Shown in pieces: positions 39,616 through 47,558 of a stretch of DNA of 64,000 bases. This stretch comes from Agreia pratensis (GTDB taxonomy: Bacteria > Actinomycetota > Actinomycetes > Actinomycetales > Microbacteriaceae). The DNA lies in NCBI RefSeq assembly GCF_900177685.1, contig NZ_FXAY01000002.1:434001-498000 (forward strand), read 5' to 3'. Below the pieces are notes generated by a model. The model searched no databases. It saw nothing but the letters and a program-made list of their open reading frames with translations, and was not told the DNA's origin. Both the position numbers and the translations under genes were made by a program. Each line of letters begins with the position of its first letter. The stretch's first letter is position 1.

Positions 39616-39951
39616 GTGAAATTTGCCATGGGAGCCGATGTGCTCACACAGCTCACCAAGAAGACGTCGACATCGAGCGATGACCTCGGTGCTCTCGTGC
39701 GCCAGCTCGCGGAGGCGGGTGCGCCGCTCGAAGGAAAGTTCAATGGTGCGGGCCGCGCTGCGTTCGATCAGTTCAAAGCGAACACCGACCAGATCTCCGC
39801 CGAACTCAACGCCGCACTCGCTGCTGTGCTCGCCGGGGTCGCCGGCATGGACCGCTCCTTCCAAGAAGGCGACCGCGACATGGCCGACCAGACCCGCTCC
39901 ACGCAGGGATCCGTCAGTTTCGACGCCGCCCGTTTCAGCGGCTCCCATTAA
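39616..39951 (+). CDS. WXG100/ESAT-6-like protein (atypical FNG motif)
   Basis: 111 residues from GTG 39616; ATG 39628 is an alternative. It is predicted all-alpha helical hairpin, the size of EsxA-type proteins. At the position of the W-x-G turn it has KFNGAGRAAFDQFKANTDQI, with F-N-G instead of W-x-G. The second helix is ELNAALAAVLAGVAGMDRSFQEGDRDMADQT, as in WXG100 C-terminal halves. It is likely a secreted substrate or partner of the apparatus encoded divergently. The adjacent 104-residue protein is the obvious heterodimer candidate. Confidence 0.85.
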   Translation: MKFAMGADVLTQLTKKTSTSSDDLGALVRQLAEAGAPLEGKFNGAGRAAFDQFKANTDQISAELNAALAAVLAGVAGMDRSFQEGDRDMADQTRSTQGSVSFDAARFSGSH

Positions 39952-39987
39952 GCAGTAGCTAGCGCACAGAGATTTTAGGAGACAACC

Positions 39988-40302
39988 ATGTCCGGTAACC
40001 AGACAGACCGTCGCGACTACGACGTTGCAGCATCCCAGAACGCGCAAGACAACTTCCTCCAGACCGCCGCGCGCCTCGAGGCCCTCATCGACCAGCGTGA
40101 TGCCGACGTGCGTAACGCCATGGCCGATTACCAGGCCGACGGTGTCTCGGACGAGTATGCGGCGAAAGAGCTGCGTTGGAAGAACGCGGCTGCTGGCGTG
40201 AAGCAGATTGTCGACACGGTGCGTAAGAGCCTCGAGCAGAATGACGAGTCGGCACAGTCGGCCATCCAGAAGGCGAAGTCTGCCGTCGGCAACATCGGCT
40301 GA
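39988..40302 (+). CDS. ESAT-6 family small helical protein
   Basis: 104 residues, almost entirely helical and highly charged. It contains FLQTAARLEALIDQRDADVRNAMADY and ELRWKNAAAGVKQIVDTVRKSLEQND. This resembles proteins labelled as pore-forming ESAT-6 family in actinobacteria, with W-K-N at the turn instead of W-x-G. It follows the first WXG100-like gene by 36 bp with its own AGGAG ribosome-binding site. It is predicted to be co-secreted with, or pair with, the preceding protein. Confidence 0.82.
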   Translation: MSGNQTDRRDYDVAASQNAQDNFLQTAARLEALIDQRDADVRNAMADYQADGVSDEYAAKELRWKNAAAGVKQIVDTVRKSLEQNDESAQSAIQKAKSAVGNIG

Positions 40303-40382
40303 CAAAGCCGACGGCGTGCACGAACCCGAAGCATGTAACTCGTGCCGGGCGGTTCGTTGGACGACACTCGGAAATACTCACG

Positions 40383-41450
40383 ATGATTGATCTTGATCCT
40401 CAGCCGACGCCATTGAGGCATCCCTTTGTTGACGAATACGGCGACGGGTGGATTGCATTCTTCACGGACCGTGAACTCGTCCACGCCTCTGTAGCGCGAA
40501 TCGGCCTACTCGTCGACGCCAACCGTGCCGGCGTCGTACCTGTCATCGTGACGCAGGCGTACGCGCGCCTGACTTGGCCGATGCTGCAATATGTCGGCGA
40601 GTTCGGTGCCGTGTGGCTGGTCCGTGGCTTGGACGGAGGCTTCGTCAACGGCCTTACGGGGGTGGAGACATCCACTATTCATGACGCCGTATCGCAACGT
40701 ACCGCGCCGATACTGGGTCCTACAGGTGCACTCGCTGCGAACCGTGACAGCGGACACTCGACCGCTGCCAAGCTGGTGCTGCTGACCCTGATTGTCCACC
40801 ACCGCGCTCGTTTCGAAACGATTCTTGGCGGGGCTCTGGAGACTCTCGCGCTACCGATGACGGGCTCACCACTCTCGTCATGGGGCCAGTTCGAACCCCT
40901 GCCACATGAGTGGGACGCGCAAAAATTGACCGAAAGCGTTCGGACGCAGATGCCGGAGACGGTGCGCTACGTCGCTGCTTGCGGCAACGCCGTCGGCCGT
41001 CTCTCCGCGACTGCCCGAGTCTCGCGGACCGAACATGGTGTCTCCGAAAACCTGCGGGTGCTCGTGTCGGTCCCGACCACAATCCCCGTTGTCCCGACGA
41101 TCCATACTCTGTTCGAGAGCCTTGCGACGGAACACCAGATCGTGTTCGGATCAGCGTTCAGTGTGCATGGCCGCCAGGACTTAAGCTTCGGACTCGCCTC
41201 AACAGGCGCGCCTGTGCCTATTGCGGTCCTCATTGGTGCACGCGCAATTCGAGATACCGCGATCAACGTCGCCAACCTGGCCGAGGAACTCGACGCCGTC
41301 AGCCTTGGGCGACCTCGCACACCAAGCGCACTCCTTACTTTCGACCAAGAGCCGGCCACCGCCTGGGAGCAGCTCAATGCCGCCGCGTCCCATTTCGATC
41401 CGACACTGGTTGCTCGCGCCATGGGATTTGGAGCTACCAATGCCGCATGA
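40383..41450 (+). CDS. T7SS-associated protein, DUF6177-like
   Basis: 355 residues, soluble, no signal peptide. It begins MIDLDPQPTPLRHPFVDEY and contains ARLTWPMLQYVGEFG, LLTLIVHHRARFETILGG and VPIAVLIGARAIRD. The length, the 'LTWP' segment and the position right after small Esx-like genes resemble DUF6177 proteins of actinobacterial T7SS loci; I give this from memory of the family, not from a search. The biochemical role is unknown; chaperone or EspG-like escort duty is a guess. Its 3' end overlaps the next gene by 11 bp. Confidence 0.6.
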   Translation: MIDLDPQPTPLRHPFVDEYGDGWIAFFTDRELVHASVARIGLLVDANRAGVVPVIVTQAYARLTWPMLQYVGEFGAVWLVRGLDGGFVNGLTGVETSTIHDAVSQRTAPILGPTGALAANRDSGHSTAAKLVLLTLIVHHRARFETILGGALETLALPMTGSPLSSWGQFEPLPHEWDAQKLTESVRTQMPETVRYVAACGNAVGRLSATARVSRTEHGVSENLRVLVSVPTTIPVVPTIHTLFESLATEHQIVFGSAFSVHGRQDLSFGLASTGAPVPIAVLIGARAIRDTAINVANLAEELDAVSLGRPRTPSALLTFDQEPATAWEQLNAAASHFDPTLVARAMGFGATNAA

Positions 41451-41805
41451 GTACATCCTTCAAACCCAGCTACCTGTTGGGCTGCCCGAGATCCTTCTGG
41501 CAGCGAACTCCGTCGACCCTGACTACGGCATCCGCGGAATCGGAGGAACTGACACGCTTCAGATCAGCCTCCCTGACGGTCTGCCGCTTGTGACTATCCT
41601 CCCGAGCGCCGAACTCTCACGCAGGGTGGACCCCATCACTCTCGGCGCATCAGCAACGGAACACAGCGAACGATTCTGGACCGAAGCACTCGCACCATGG
41701 GAAAGCAGCCCCCGAGACGTGGCGGTCCTGTTAGAGCGAGTCGCCACGGCGTGCAAGGGGCGTGTGACCGCAAACCGCCAACACTTGTCTGAAAGCAGAT
41801 CATGA
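41440..41805 (+). CDS. small T7SS-locus protein of unknown function
   Basis: 121 residues from ATG 41440, which overlaps the preceding gene by 11 bp; the frame is open earlier but is then out of frame inside that gene. It contains LQTQLPVGLPEILLAANSVD, GIRGIGGTDTLQISLPDG and FWTEALAPWESSPRDVAVLLERVA. It is soluble, without transmembrane segments or WXG motif. No family recognised. Tight coupling to both neighbours (4-bp overlap with the next) indicates that it works with them, perhaps as a chaperone subunit. Confidence 0.65.
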   Translation: MPHEYILQTQLPVGLPEILLAANSVDPDYGIRGIGGTDTLQISLPDGLPLVTILPSAELSRRVDPITLGASATEHSERFWTEALAPWESSPRDVAVLLERVATACKGRVTANRQHLSESRS

Positions 41806-42953
41806 CCTACAACATCGATCCGGCCGGCGTCCAAGGCGTACTTGCGAAAGTCATGGAGCAGGGAACCACTCTGGCGACGACGCTGTCAGGCGTGGCCACC
41901 GTAGACCTACCGCAGTCCACAGGACTTAACGATGACCTGGGCGCGGTCGGCGCCGCATTGAGCAGTCTTCTTGAGCGTGAGCAGGACACAATCGCATCCA
42001 TTAGCAACTGCATTGCAGCCGGCGTCAACGCAGCAGTTACGACAACCATGGCGTACATCCAGGGTGACGAGGAGATGGCGGTCAACGCGGTGCACGCAGC
42101 CGAGCAGGCCGCCCTCGACGGAAACTTCGACTACTTCACCACAGGCGCCGGCCGCTACATCCCACCTGAAGCACCCGAAGAGTCAACGACTGCGTCCTAT
42201 GCCGACGGAGCGGATCCGTCTGACGCGGACAATCAAGCGGTTGTGGCGGGAGCCTCATCTTCCACGCCGGATAGCGCTCAGAACGGGGTCTCGATGGCCG
42301 GGGGATCTGCGGGTGTCGTTGACTCGGGCATTCGGGAAGCCACGTTCCTGATTCCTCAGGAGCCAGACCAGGCGGCGTCGAGCTCGGAACTTGAGTTTGA
42401 GGGCGGGCCCGTGGTGGTTGAGCTTCGCCCTGACCAGTTAGCATCGGTTTTTCCTGAGAGCACCTCGGCCGACGTGTCTTCCGCGGATCATGTGGCGTCA
42501 AGTTCGGGATTGGTGTTTGATGGCGGGCCTCTGATCGTTGAGCTTCGTCCTGACCAATCCATCCCAATACTGCCTGACAACGCCGCAGCCGACGTGTCTG
42601 ACGCGGACCATTCGGCGTCGAGCTCGGAACTTGAGTTTGAGGGCGGGCCCGTGGTGGTTGAGCTTCGCCCCGACCAATTAGCCCCGGCTTTTCCTGAGAC
42701 CAGCTCGGTCGACGTGTCTCCAGCGGATCATGTGGCATCGAGCTCGGGATTGGTGTTTGAAGGCGGTCCCTTAGCGGTCGACCATGGTCCCGATCAGTCA
42801 ATCTCGACTTCGCTCGGGGACGCCGCGGCTGGCGGACCTCCCGCGGATCATGTGGCGTCGAGTTCGGGATTGGAGTTTGAAGGCGGCCCCTTGGTGGTCG
42901 AGCTTGGTCCCGATCAATTAAGACGACTCTTCGGTGGAGGACGCCATGTCTGA
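41802..42953 (+). CDS. WXG-like (DUF6507-like) N-terminus fused to five 40-residue tandem repeats
   Basis: 383 residues. Residues 1-105 are helical (IDPAGVQGVLAKVMEQGTTL, LNDDLGAVGAALSSLLEREQ) and resemble small DUF6507/WXG100-like proteins. A Ser/Ala/Asp-rich linker follows. Residues 192-383 consist of five tandem units, four of 40 residues and a last one of 32, with the core ASSS(E/G)L.FEGGP..VELRPDQ. Repeats 1 and 3 are nearly identical in DNA, so duplication is recent. There is no signal peptide or transmembrane segment. It overlaps the toxin gene start by 8 bp and is probably co-secreted with, or an adaptor for, that toxin. Confidence 0.75.
   Translation: MTYNIDPAGVQGVLAKVMEQGTTLATTLSGVATVDLPQSTGLNDDLGAVGAALSSLLEREQDTIASISNCIAAGVNAAVTTTMAYIQGDEEMAVNAVHAAEQAALDGNFDYFTTGAGRYIPPEAPEESTTASYADGADPSDADNQAVVAGASSSTPDSAQNGVSMAGGSAGVVDSGIREATFLIPQEPDQAASSSELEFEGGPVVVELRPDQLASVFPESTSADVSSADHVASSSGLVFDGGPLIVELRPDQSIPILPDNAAADVSDADHSASSSELEFEGGPVVVELRPDQLAPAFPETSSVDVSPADHVASSSGLVFEGGPLAVDHGPDQSISTSLGDAAAGGPPADHVASSSGLEFEGGPLVVELGPDQLRRLFGGGRHV
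42375..42950 (+). repeat. 120-bp tandem coding repeat (4.8 copies)
   Basis: Units start at 42375, 42495, 42615, 42735 and 42855 (the last is 96 bp). Units 1 and 3 share long identical DNA blocks, and units 2, 4 and 5 share the ASSSGL variant. The alternation suggests duplication of a two-unit block. Confidence 0.9.
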
Positions 42954-45147
42954 CGGGCCACTCCCCACGTATGACCTCATCCAGCCGGAGAAAATCCCCG
43001 GACGTTCGATAGAGGTCAAAGACATTCACTCGCTCGCCGACAAGTTCAACACCGCCGCTATATCGATACGCGAGCAGGGTGTGCAAGTCGAAACAGAGTG
43101 GGGTGGGCTGGCGGGAGTGTATGACGCGCCTGAGGCCCCGGAACTGTTCATGATCGTCAAAGGAAACCGTGGCGTTGGCGTACTCACCGGCGATCTCGCC
43201 ACGGCATACAGCAAGGCTTCCAGCGCCATAAGCACACTTGCTTATGCCCTCACAGGTCCAGTGAATCAACTCAAAGACCTCTATCAAGATGCCACAACGT
43301 TTGTTTCCACGATTCACGGAGGCATGATCGAGCAGTCGGCCAGTAGCAGTACGACTGGAGTCGCGAACTACACCAAAGATGTCCTGTGGTCCGACGACAT
43401 CGCCACGAAGCGGCGAAACACTGAACTGATACACGCTGTCAACGCGGAAGTCGCCAAGCTTGACGAGGCCCAAGCAGAAGCAGTCAACGCGCTCAACGCG
43501 ATCGATCCAACCGTGCAGGAACTATTCAAGGCGCCATACGTACCGACCAGCCTTGACGATCTGAACACGCCGGGCGTGCCGCTCTCTTGGGGGCCATCGC
43601 GAACGCCACCGTCATGCGGCGGCGAAAACATAGGAAATGCCATCGGCCAATGGTTCGGCGACAGCGTGAACAGCATCACATCGCTGGGCGGATACGACAT
43701 CTACACGGGGAAAGAATCGTGGGACACGGCCGGAGCGGCCTGGTCAGGGCTGGGGATGACGGCTGCAGGGCTCCTGCTATTCGCATCACCCGCCGGATGG
43801 GCATGGCAGGCCTCAGCAGCAGCCTCGAAAGCGATGGGCCAAGACCGTCCCGAGCTACTCAAACCGGTAGATGATTTCGTCAACGGAGCGGGCAATCAGC
43901 TGGCAGGTGCTGTTGGTGGCTTCACTCAATGGGACACCTGGCGGACCGATCCCGGTAAGGCGGCGACGAATGTGATCCTGAACGTCGGTTCGCTTGCAAT
44001 TCCTGCGGGTGGAGCCGGGGCTGCGGCCAAGGCGTTGGCTGGCGCCAAAGTTGGAGCGCTCGTCGAGAAGTTCATCGATGTCGGTTCGAAGATACGCGGC
44101 CCGGCTGGTGAAGCGATCTCGGGTGGTCTCAGGGCAGGTGCGAACGGCGTCGGCGATGCGTTGAAAGTGCTCGAAGCCGCCAGGCAGGCACCCGCTGCTC
44201 TCGCGCGTGAGATGGCTGCGGCCGTGAAACCGCATCTACCCGTCTGGCAGCCCAGCATCGCCGGTGTTGGAGACGGCGTGACGCACATGACCGGCGACGG
44301 GGGAGTGGGTACTGCCTCTGGGGTGGGGCATGCCGGCGGCAGCGGTGGGTCCTCGGGTACGCACGGCACGAGCCCATCCGATGGCTATGATCCGCGGAAC
44401 TACAACAGTGACGGCACGATCAAGGAAGGCAAGTACGGCGAGCTCAGTCCCGAACGCCGTCAAGAACTACTAGACCAGCAGGCCGCGCACGATGCTCAGA
44501 TGGCGGGCTCCACGCCGGGCGAGCATCAGAGCGACCCAGCGGTTGGTCACGATTCGGGGCATGACGAAGCAGGCCATGCTGGGTCAGACGGTGCAGCTGG
44601 CACGGGCCCCGATCATGCAGGGACGAACGGTGGGGCGAGTAATCACGGGCCGGACCGTACCGTTGAGGATGCGTTGCCGTGGAACCCTACTTCTGAGGTG
44701 CTTGACCCCAATAGGACCTATACGAATATCGAGAAGAGCGAGTTCGGTGAGGCCCAGTCAGACGCATACATGCGCGCTAAGGGGTACGAGCGGATCGATA
44801 TTCCACACACCAACGTTTCACATAACGGAATCGACGCCATTTACCGGAGTCCTGATGGTCACTTTGTGATCGTTGAGGCGAAGTTCGGAACGGCAGGGCT
44901 GAAAGGCGGCGCACTCGATGGGCGCCAGATGTCAGAACCTTGGCTTACTGGCGGAGGTGCCGGAGGAATAGACCGCATTTCTAATGCTGTCCAGGGAAAC
45001 AAGGAATTGGCTGACGCGATCAAGGGTGCCCTCGAGAGGAATGACGTCACGCTCGTGATGACCAAGATTGATCGGTTCGGTGTCGTGACGCCGAGGCTTC
45101 TAAATTATGGGGGCTACGTGGTTCGGGGAGCGACTCCGAAACTGTGA
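42946..45147 (+). CDS. T7SS polymorphic toxin with C-terminal PoNe-like nuclease domain
   Basis: 733 residues from ATG 42946 (GGAGG 5 bp upstream). Residues 1-~130 form a WXG100/LXG-like helical targeting domain with VETEWGGLAGVYDAPEA. The middle (residues ~250-430) contains a glycine/alanine-rich, partly hydrophobic region (LGMTAAGLLLFASPAGWAW), then a Gly/His/Asp-rich linker. The last ~140 residues begin at a processing-like boundary (SEVLDPNRTYTNIEKSEFGE). They carry the PD-(D/E)xK signature NGIDAIYR...FVIVEAKFG plus GRQMSEPWLTGG, features of PoNe DNase toxins. The next gene is a matching PoNi-like immunity gene. Predicted antibacterial DNase delivered through this T7SS. Confidence 0.85.
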   Translation: MSDGPLPTYDLIQPEKIPGRSIEVKDIHSLADKFNTAAISIREQGVQVETEWGGLAGVYDAPEAPELFMIVKGNRGVGVLTGDLATAYSKASSAISTLAYALTGPVNQLKDLYQDATTFVSTIHGGMIEQSASSSTTGVANYTKDVLWSDDIATKRRNTELIHAVNAEVAKLDEAQAEAVNALNAIDPTVQELFKAPYVPTSLDDLNTPGVPLSWGPSRTPPSCGGENIGNAIGQWFGDSVNSITSLGGYDIYTGKESWDTAGAAWSGLGMTAAGLLLFASPAGWAWQASAAASKAMGQDRPELLKPVDDFVNGAGNQLAGAVGGFTQWDTWRTDPGKAATNVILNVGSLAIPAGGAGAAAKALAGAKVGALVEKFIDVGSKIRGPAGEAISGGLRAGANGVGDALKVLEAARQAPAALAREMAAAVKPHLPVWQPSIAGVGDGVTHMTGDGGVGTASGVGHAGGSGGSSGTHGTSPSDGYDPRNYNSDGTIKEGKYGELSPERRQELLDQQAAHDAQMAGSTPGEHQSDPAVGHDSGHDEAGHAGSDGAAGTGPDHAGTNGGASNHGPDRTVEDALPWNPTSEVLDPNRTYTNIEKSEFGEAQSDAYMRAKGYERIDIPHTNVSHNGIDAIYRSPDGHFVIVEAKFGTAGLKGGALDGRQMSEPWLTGGGAGGIDRISNAVQGNKELADAIKGALERNDVTLVMTKIDRFGVVTPRLLNYGGYVVRGATPKL

Positions 45148-45186
45148 AAATGAAGTATTCGTCGCACACGGTTAGGAGGCCTTCTG

Positions 45187-45954
45187 ATGCGCATGAGAGA
45201 CACTCGGGCGAGTGAAGAGTACTTCGAGAAGTACCGAAAGAATCAGGAGTACGGTGTGAGCCGCAGTCTTGCCGTTGTGAATGGCCTCGTGGATGTGGAA
45301 AGAGAACCGCGCAAAGCTCTGGACAAGATTCGAGGTTACGCGAGTTCGCATCTCGGGCTTGTGAAGTATGCCTACTCGATGGGCTTTCCCGTCAGTGATA
45401 TCCGTGAGTTGGTGCCCGCAGCGATCCGTGCGCTGGTCATCGAAAAGGCGACAAACGTTCGGATTCTTCCGGCTGAAACAATCAAGATTAGGCATAATTT
45501 CAGCACTCAGCGCGATAACTACATTGACGCATTAGAGATTTTGTCGCTCGCGGTGATCTTCGATCTGCCTACCGGTGAGATTAGTGAAGCGACCTCGGAT
45601 GCGGGCGGCGACACCTTGTTCGAGTTGATTGCGTCGGGGCAGACATCGTTGGCGGCGGATGCTCCGGTGCATTTGGCGTGGCCGCGGCCGTATGGCCGGT
45701 TGTTGGCTGTGTTTCAGGCGGAGGAGTCGAAGCGGCCTAAGTTGATGCTGGCCTTCTTGAAAGTGTGGCATCAGCAGAACAAAGGCGTGACGTGGTGGAA
45801 ATCACACGAAATCGTTGACGTCGGTGGCCTGTTTTATGGTGGGTACTGGTGTTTCGAAGCTGCTGCGGTGGTGAAGTTGCTGGGTATTGATGATTCGTCG
45901 TTTCGCGACAACGAGTTTTATCCCGCTGATCTTGTCCATCCTGATGAGGAGTGA
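45187..45954 (+). CDS. PoNi-like immunity protein (DUF1910/DUF1911)
   Basis: 255 residues, soluble and helical, with an AGGAGG-type site before the ATG at 45187. The N-terminal half (YFEKYRKNQEYGVSRSLAV, ALDKIRGYASSHLGLVKYAYSMG) fits the DUF1910-type region. The C-terminal half ends in FYGGYWCFEAAAVVKLLGIDDSSFRDNEFYPADLVH, split here only to name it: FYGGYWCFEAAAVVKLLG then IDDSSFRDNEFYPADLVH. That motif is typical of DUF1911 immunity proteins that neutralise PoNe nucleases. Its position 39 bp after the PoNe-like toxin supports the pairing. Confidence 0.88.
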   Translation: MRMRDTRASEEYFEKYRKNQEYGVSRSLAVVNGLVDVEREPRKALDKIRGYASSHLGLVKYAYSMGFPVSDIRELVPAAIRALVIEKATNVRILPAETIKIRHNFSTQRDNYIDALEILSLAVIFDLPTGEISEATSDAGGDTLFELIASGQTSLAADAPVHLAWPRPYGRLLAVFQAEESKRPKLMLAFLKVWHQQNKGVTWWKSHEIVDVGGLFYGGYWCFEAAAVVKLLGIDDSSFRDNEFYPADLVHPDEE

Positions 45955-45957
45955 AGA

Positions 45958-46905
45958 GTGAGTGGTCTGAGTTCTGTTCCTGGCAGCTTTGCTGAGGCTC
46001 GGCCGTGGTTGCTGCCTCGCGTGTATGGGGCGGCTCAGGCATCCATCGAGTATTTGGAGTTGGTGAGCTCCAAGGCTGAGTCCGGGTATCCGGCGTTGCA
46101 GCCGGTTACGCGGGATCTTCAGCTGGGTGTGTCGGTGGGGCTGGAGTCTGGCTACGCCAAGGTCAGTGCGGCCACACTTTCTCAGTGGGGAGTGACTTTG
46201 GAGCAGGCCCTCGACGGCGCCGTGAAGAATTCGTTGGATCGTGAGCTCGATTTGGCCCTTCTGGCTGAAGGCACTTTTCTGATCAACGACGAGAAGTACG
46301 CGGCCGTGTGGCGGCACCCGGTTCTCGCGGAGTCGTTACCCATCGCGGGCGCACCGATTGTATTAGCTGCCACCGCCTCGATGACCGTGGTGTGCGGTGC
46401 GGATTCCCCCGATGGGCTGCTCGTGATGGCCGCAACCGTGGAGCAGATATTGCGTTCGGGCGTGCGCGTCGAGTCGATCACCCCGCAGCGGTGGGACGGG
46501 AACTCGTGGACTGCCGTGGAATGGCCTGTTGAGGTTGTCCGGAATGGTACGGCCGGGGTGATCTCTCGTTTGTTTGCAGCAGGTTTGTATTCGAGACAGC
46601 GCCCAGCGTTAGCCGGTGTCTACAAGGGGCAGGGCCATGACGTGTATGTCGCTGACTATCAGTTGGTGAAGAACCCTGAAGGGCAGATGCTGTCGATTGC
46701 GTCATGGACCGAGGGCGCGTGGATCGCTCTTCCGATCGTTGACGAGATTGTGCTGATCAGACCTGGCGGTGAAACGGTTGGTGTTGCGTGGGATCGTGCT
46801 CAAGCTGTCTTCGGATCGCTGCTGAAGCCAGCGACAACCAACCCTGAGCGGTATGTCACGCAGGGGTTCCCCACCCGAGACCAGGTCAGACAAGCGCTCG
46901 GCTAG
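45958..46905 (+). CDS. DUF1444-like protein in the toxin-immunity region
   Basis: 315 residues from GTG 45958 (GAGGAG upstream), only 3 bp after the immunity gene. It contains SAATLSQWGVTLEQALDGAVKNSLDREL as VSAATLSQWGVTLEQALD and an LPIAGAPIVLAAT segment, reminiscent of DUF1444 proteins in which 'L..WGv..eeaL..A..NL' precedes a small beta domain. It is soluble, without a signal peptide. The position suggests a second immunity-type or toxin-regulating protein, but function is unknown. Confidence 0.6.
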   Translation: MSGLSSVPGSFAEARPWLLPRVYGAAQASIEYLELVSSKAESGYPALQPVTRDLQLGVSVGLESGYAKVSAATLSQWGVTLEQALDGAVKNSLDRELDLALLAEGTFLINDEKYAAVWRHPVLAESLPIAGAPIVLAATASMTVVCGADSPDGLLVMAATVEQILRSGVRVESITPQRWDGNSWTAVEWPVEVVRNGTAGVISRLFAAGLYSRQRPALAGVYKGQGHDVYVADYQLVKNPEGQMLSIASWTEGAWIALPIVDEIVLIRPGGETVGVAWDRAQAVFGSLLKPATTNPERYVTQGFPTRDQVRQALG

Positions 46906-46937
46906 TCGGCCGGCCGCCACTGGATGCAGCTTTTCGG

Positions 46938-47042
46938 ATGAGAGCGGTGAATCGGCCAACGTCAGATGATGAACTGGCTGTAATTCTTGGCGAGAGGGCC
47001 GAGTTGCCGTTCAACAAGGAGCAAGAGGTCGCAAGCAATTAG
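46938..47042 (+). pseudogene. 34-residue remnant, possibly of an immunity gene
   Basis: A short ATG frame with SDDELAVILGERAELPFNKE and an early TAG. The ELxxILGER block resembles NELGGILGERVYFEE at the N-terminus of the YezG-like immunity protein at 48027-48479. It may be the truncated start of another immunity copy displaced when the next toxin module was inserted. Short, so tentative. Confidence 0.3.
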
Positions 47043-47090
47043 GTCAACTCGAGTATCTGCGAAGGGGCGAGGAAGACTCCGAATGCTGAC

Positions 47091-47558
47091 TTGAATAAGC
47101 CGCAGCCGAATGTGACGTATGACGTGACGGCGAGTTCGGGCAGTCATCATGTGTTTGTGACGGATGATTTGGTTCGGACAGTGTCGGCTCAGGTCGATGA
47201 CTTGACGTTGGGTGACGCTCCCCGTTCCGGATGGATTCAGTCGCAGATCGCGCGGCTGGGTGGGTTGCGCTTCGAGGGTGGTCATCTGGTTTCGAACGCG
47301 ACGGCGGGTGGTCGTGAGTCGATTAATATCATCGCAATGTTGAGGGATGTAAACCGCGGCTCGGGTGAGAGTTTCGGTAATCTTGAGTCAATGCTCCGTG
47401 AGGCAATTCGCGGTCGCGAAGGGGTCCCTCCCGCACATGTCTCGTTCGAGATATATCCCCACTACCCAGCGGGCGGCGGCAAAGTGCCGGATTTCGTTGA
47501 GGTTCAATACAGCATCAACGATGGTCGAATAATCAAGAAAGCATTCCCAAATGTCTGA
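47091..47558 (+). CDS. orphan DNA/RNA non-specific endonuclease toxin module
   Basis: About 155 residues from TTG 47091; the frame is open back to 47043 with no ATG. The sequence is a C-terminal toxin domain without any delivery domain. It starts with a linker (ADLNKPQPNVTYDV), then SSGSHHVFVTDDLVRTVSAQ, LRFEGGHLVSNATAGGRESINIIAM, NRGSGESFGNLE and PDFVEVQYSIN. This matches type-2 DNA/RNA non-specific endonucleases; the active site DRGH-like motif reads EGGH, with the catalytic His retained. It is typical of orphan toxin cassettes that can recombine onto a full-length effector. It overlaps the cognate immunity gene by 8 bp. Confidence 0.75.
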   Translation: MNKPQPNVTYDVTASSGSHHVFVTDDLVRTVSAQVDDLTLGDAPRSGWIQSQIARLGGLRFEGGHLVSNATAGGRESINIIAMLRDVNRGSGESFGNLESMLREAIRGREGVPPAHVSFEIYPHYPAGGGKVPDFVEVQYSINDGRIIKKAFPNV

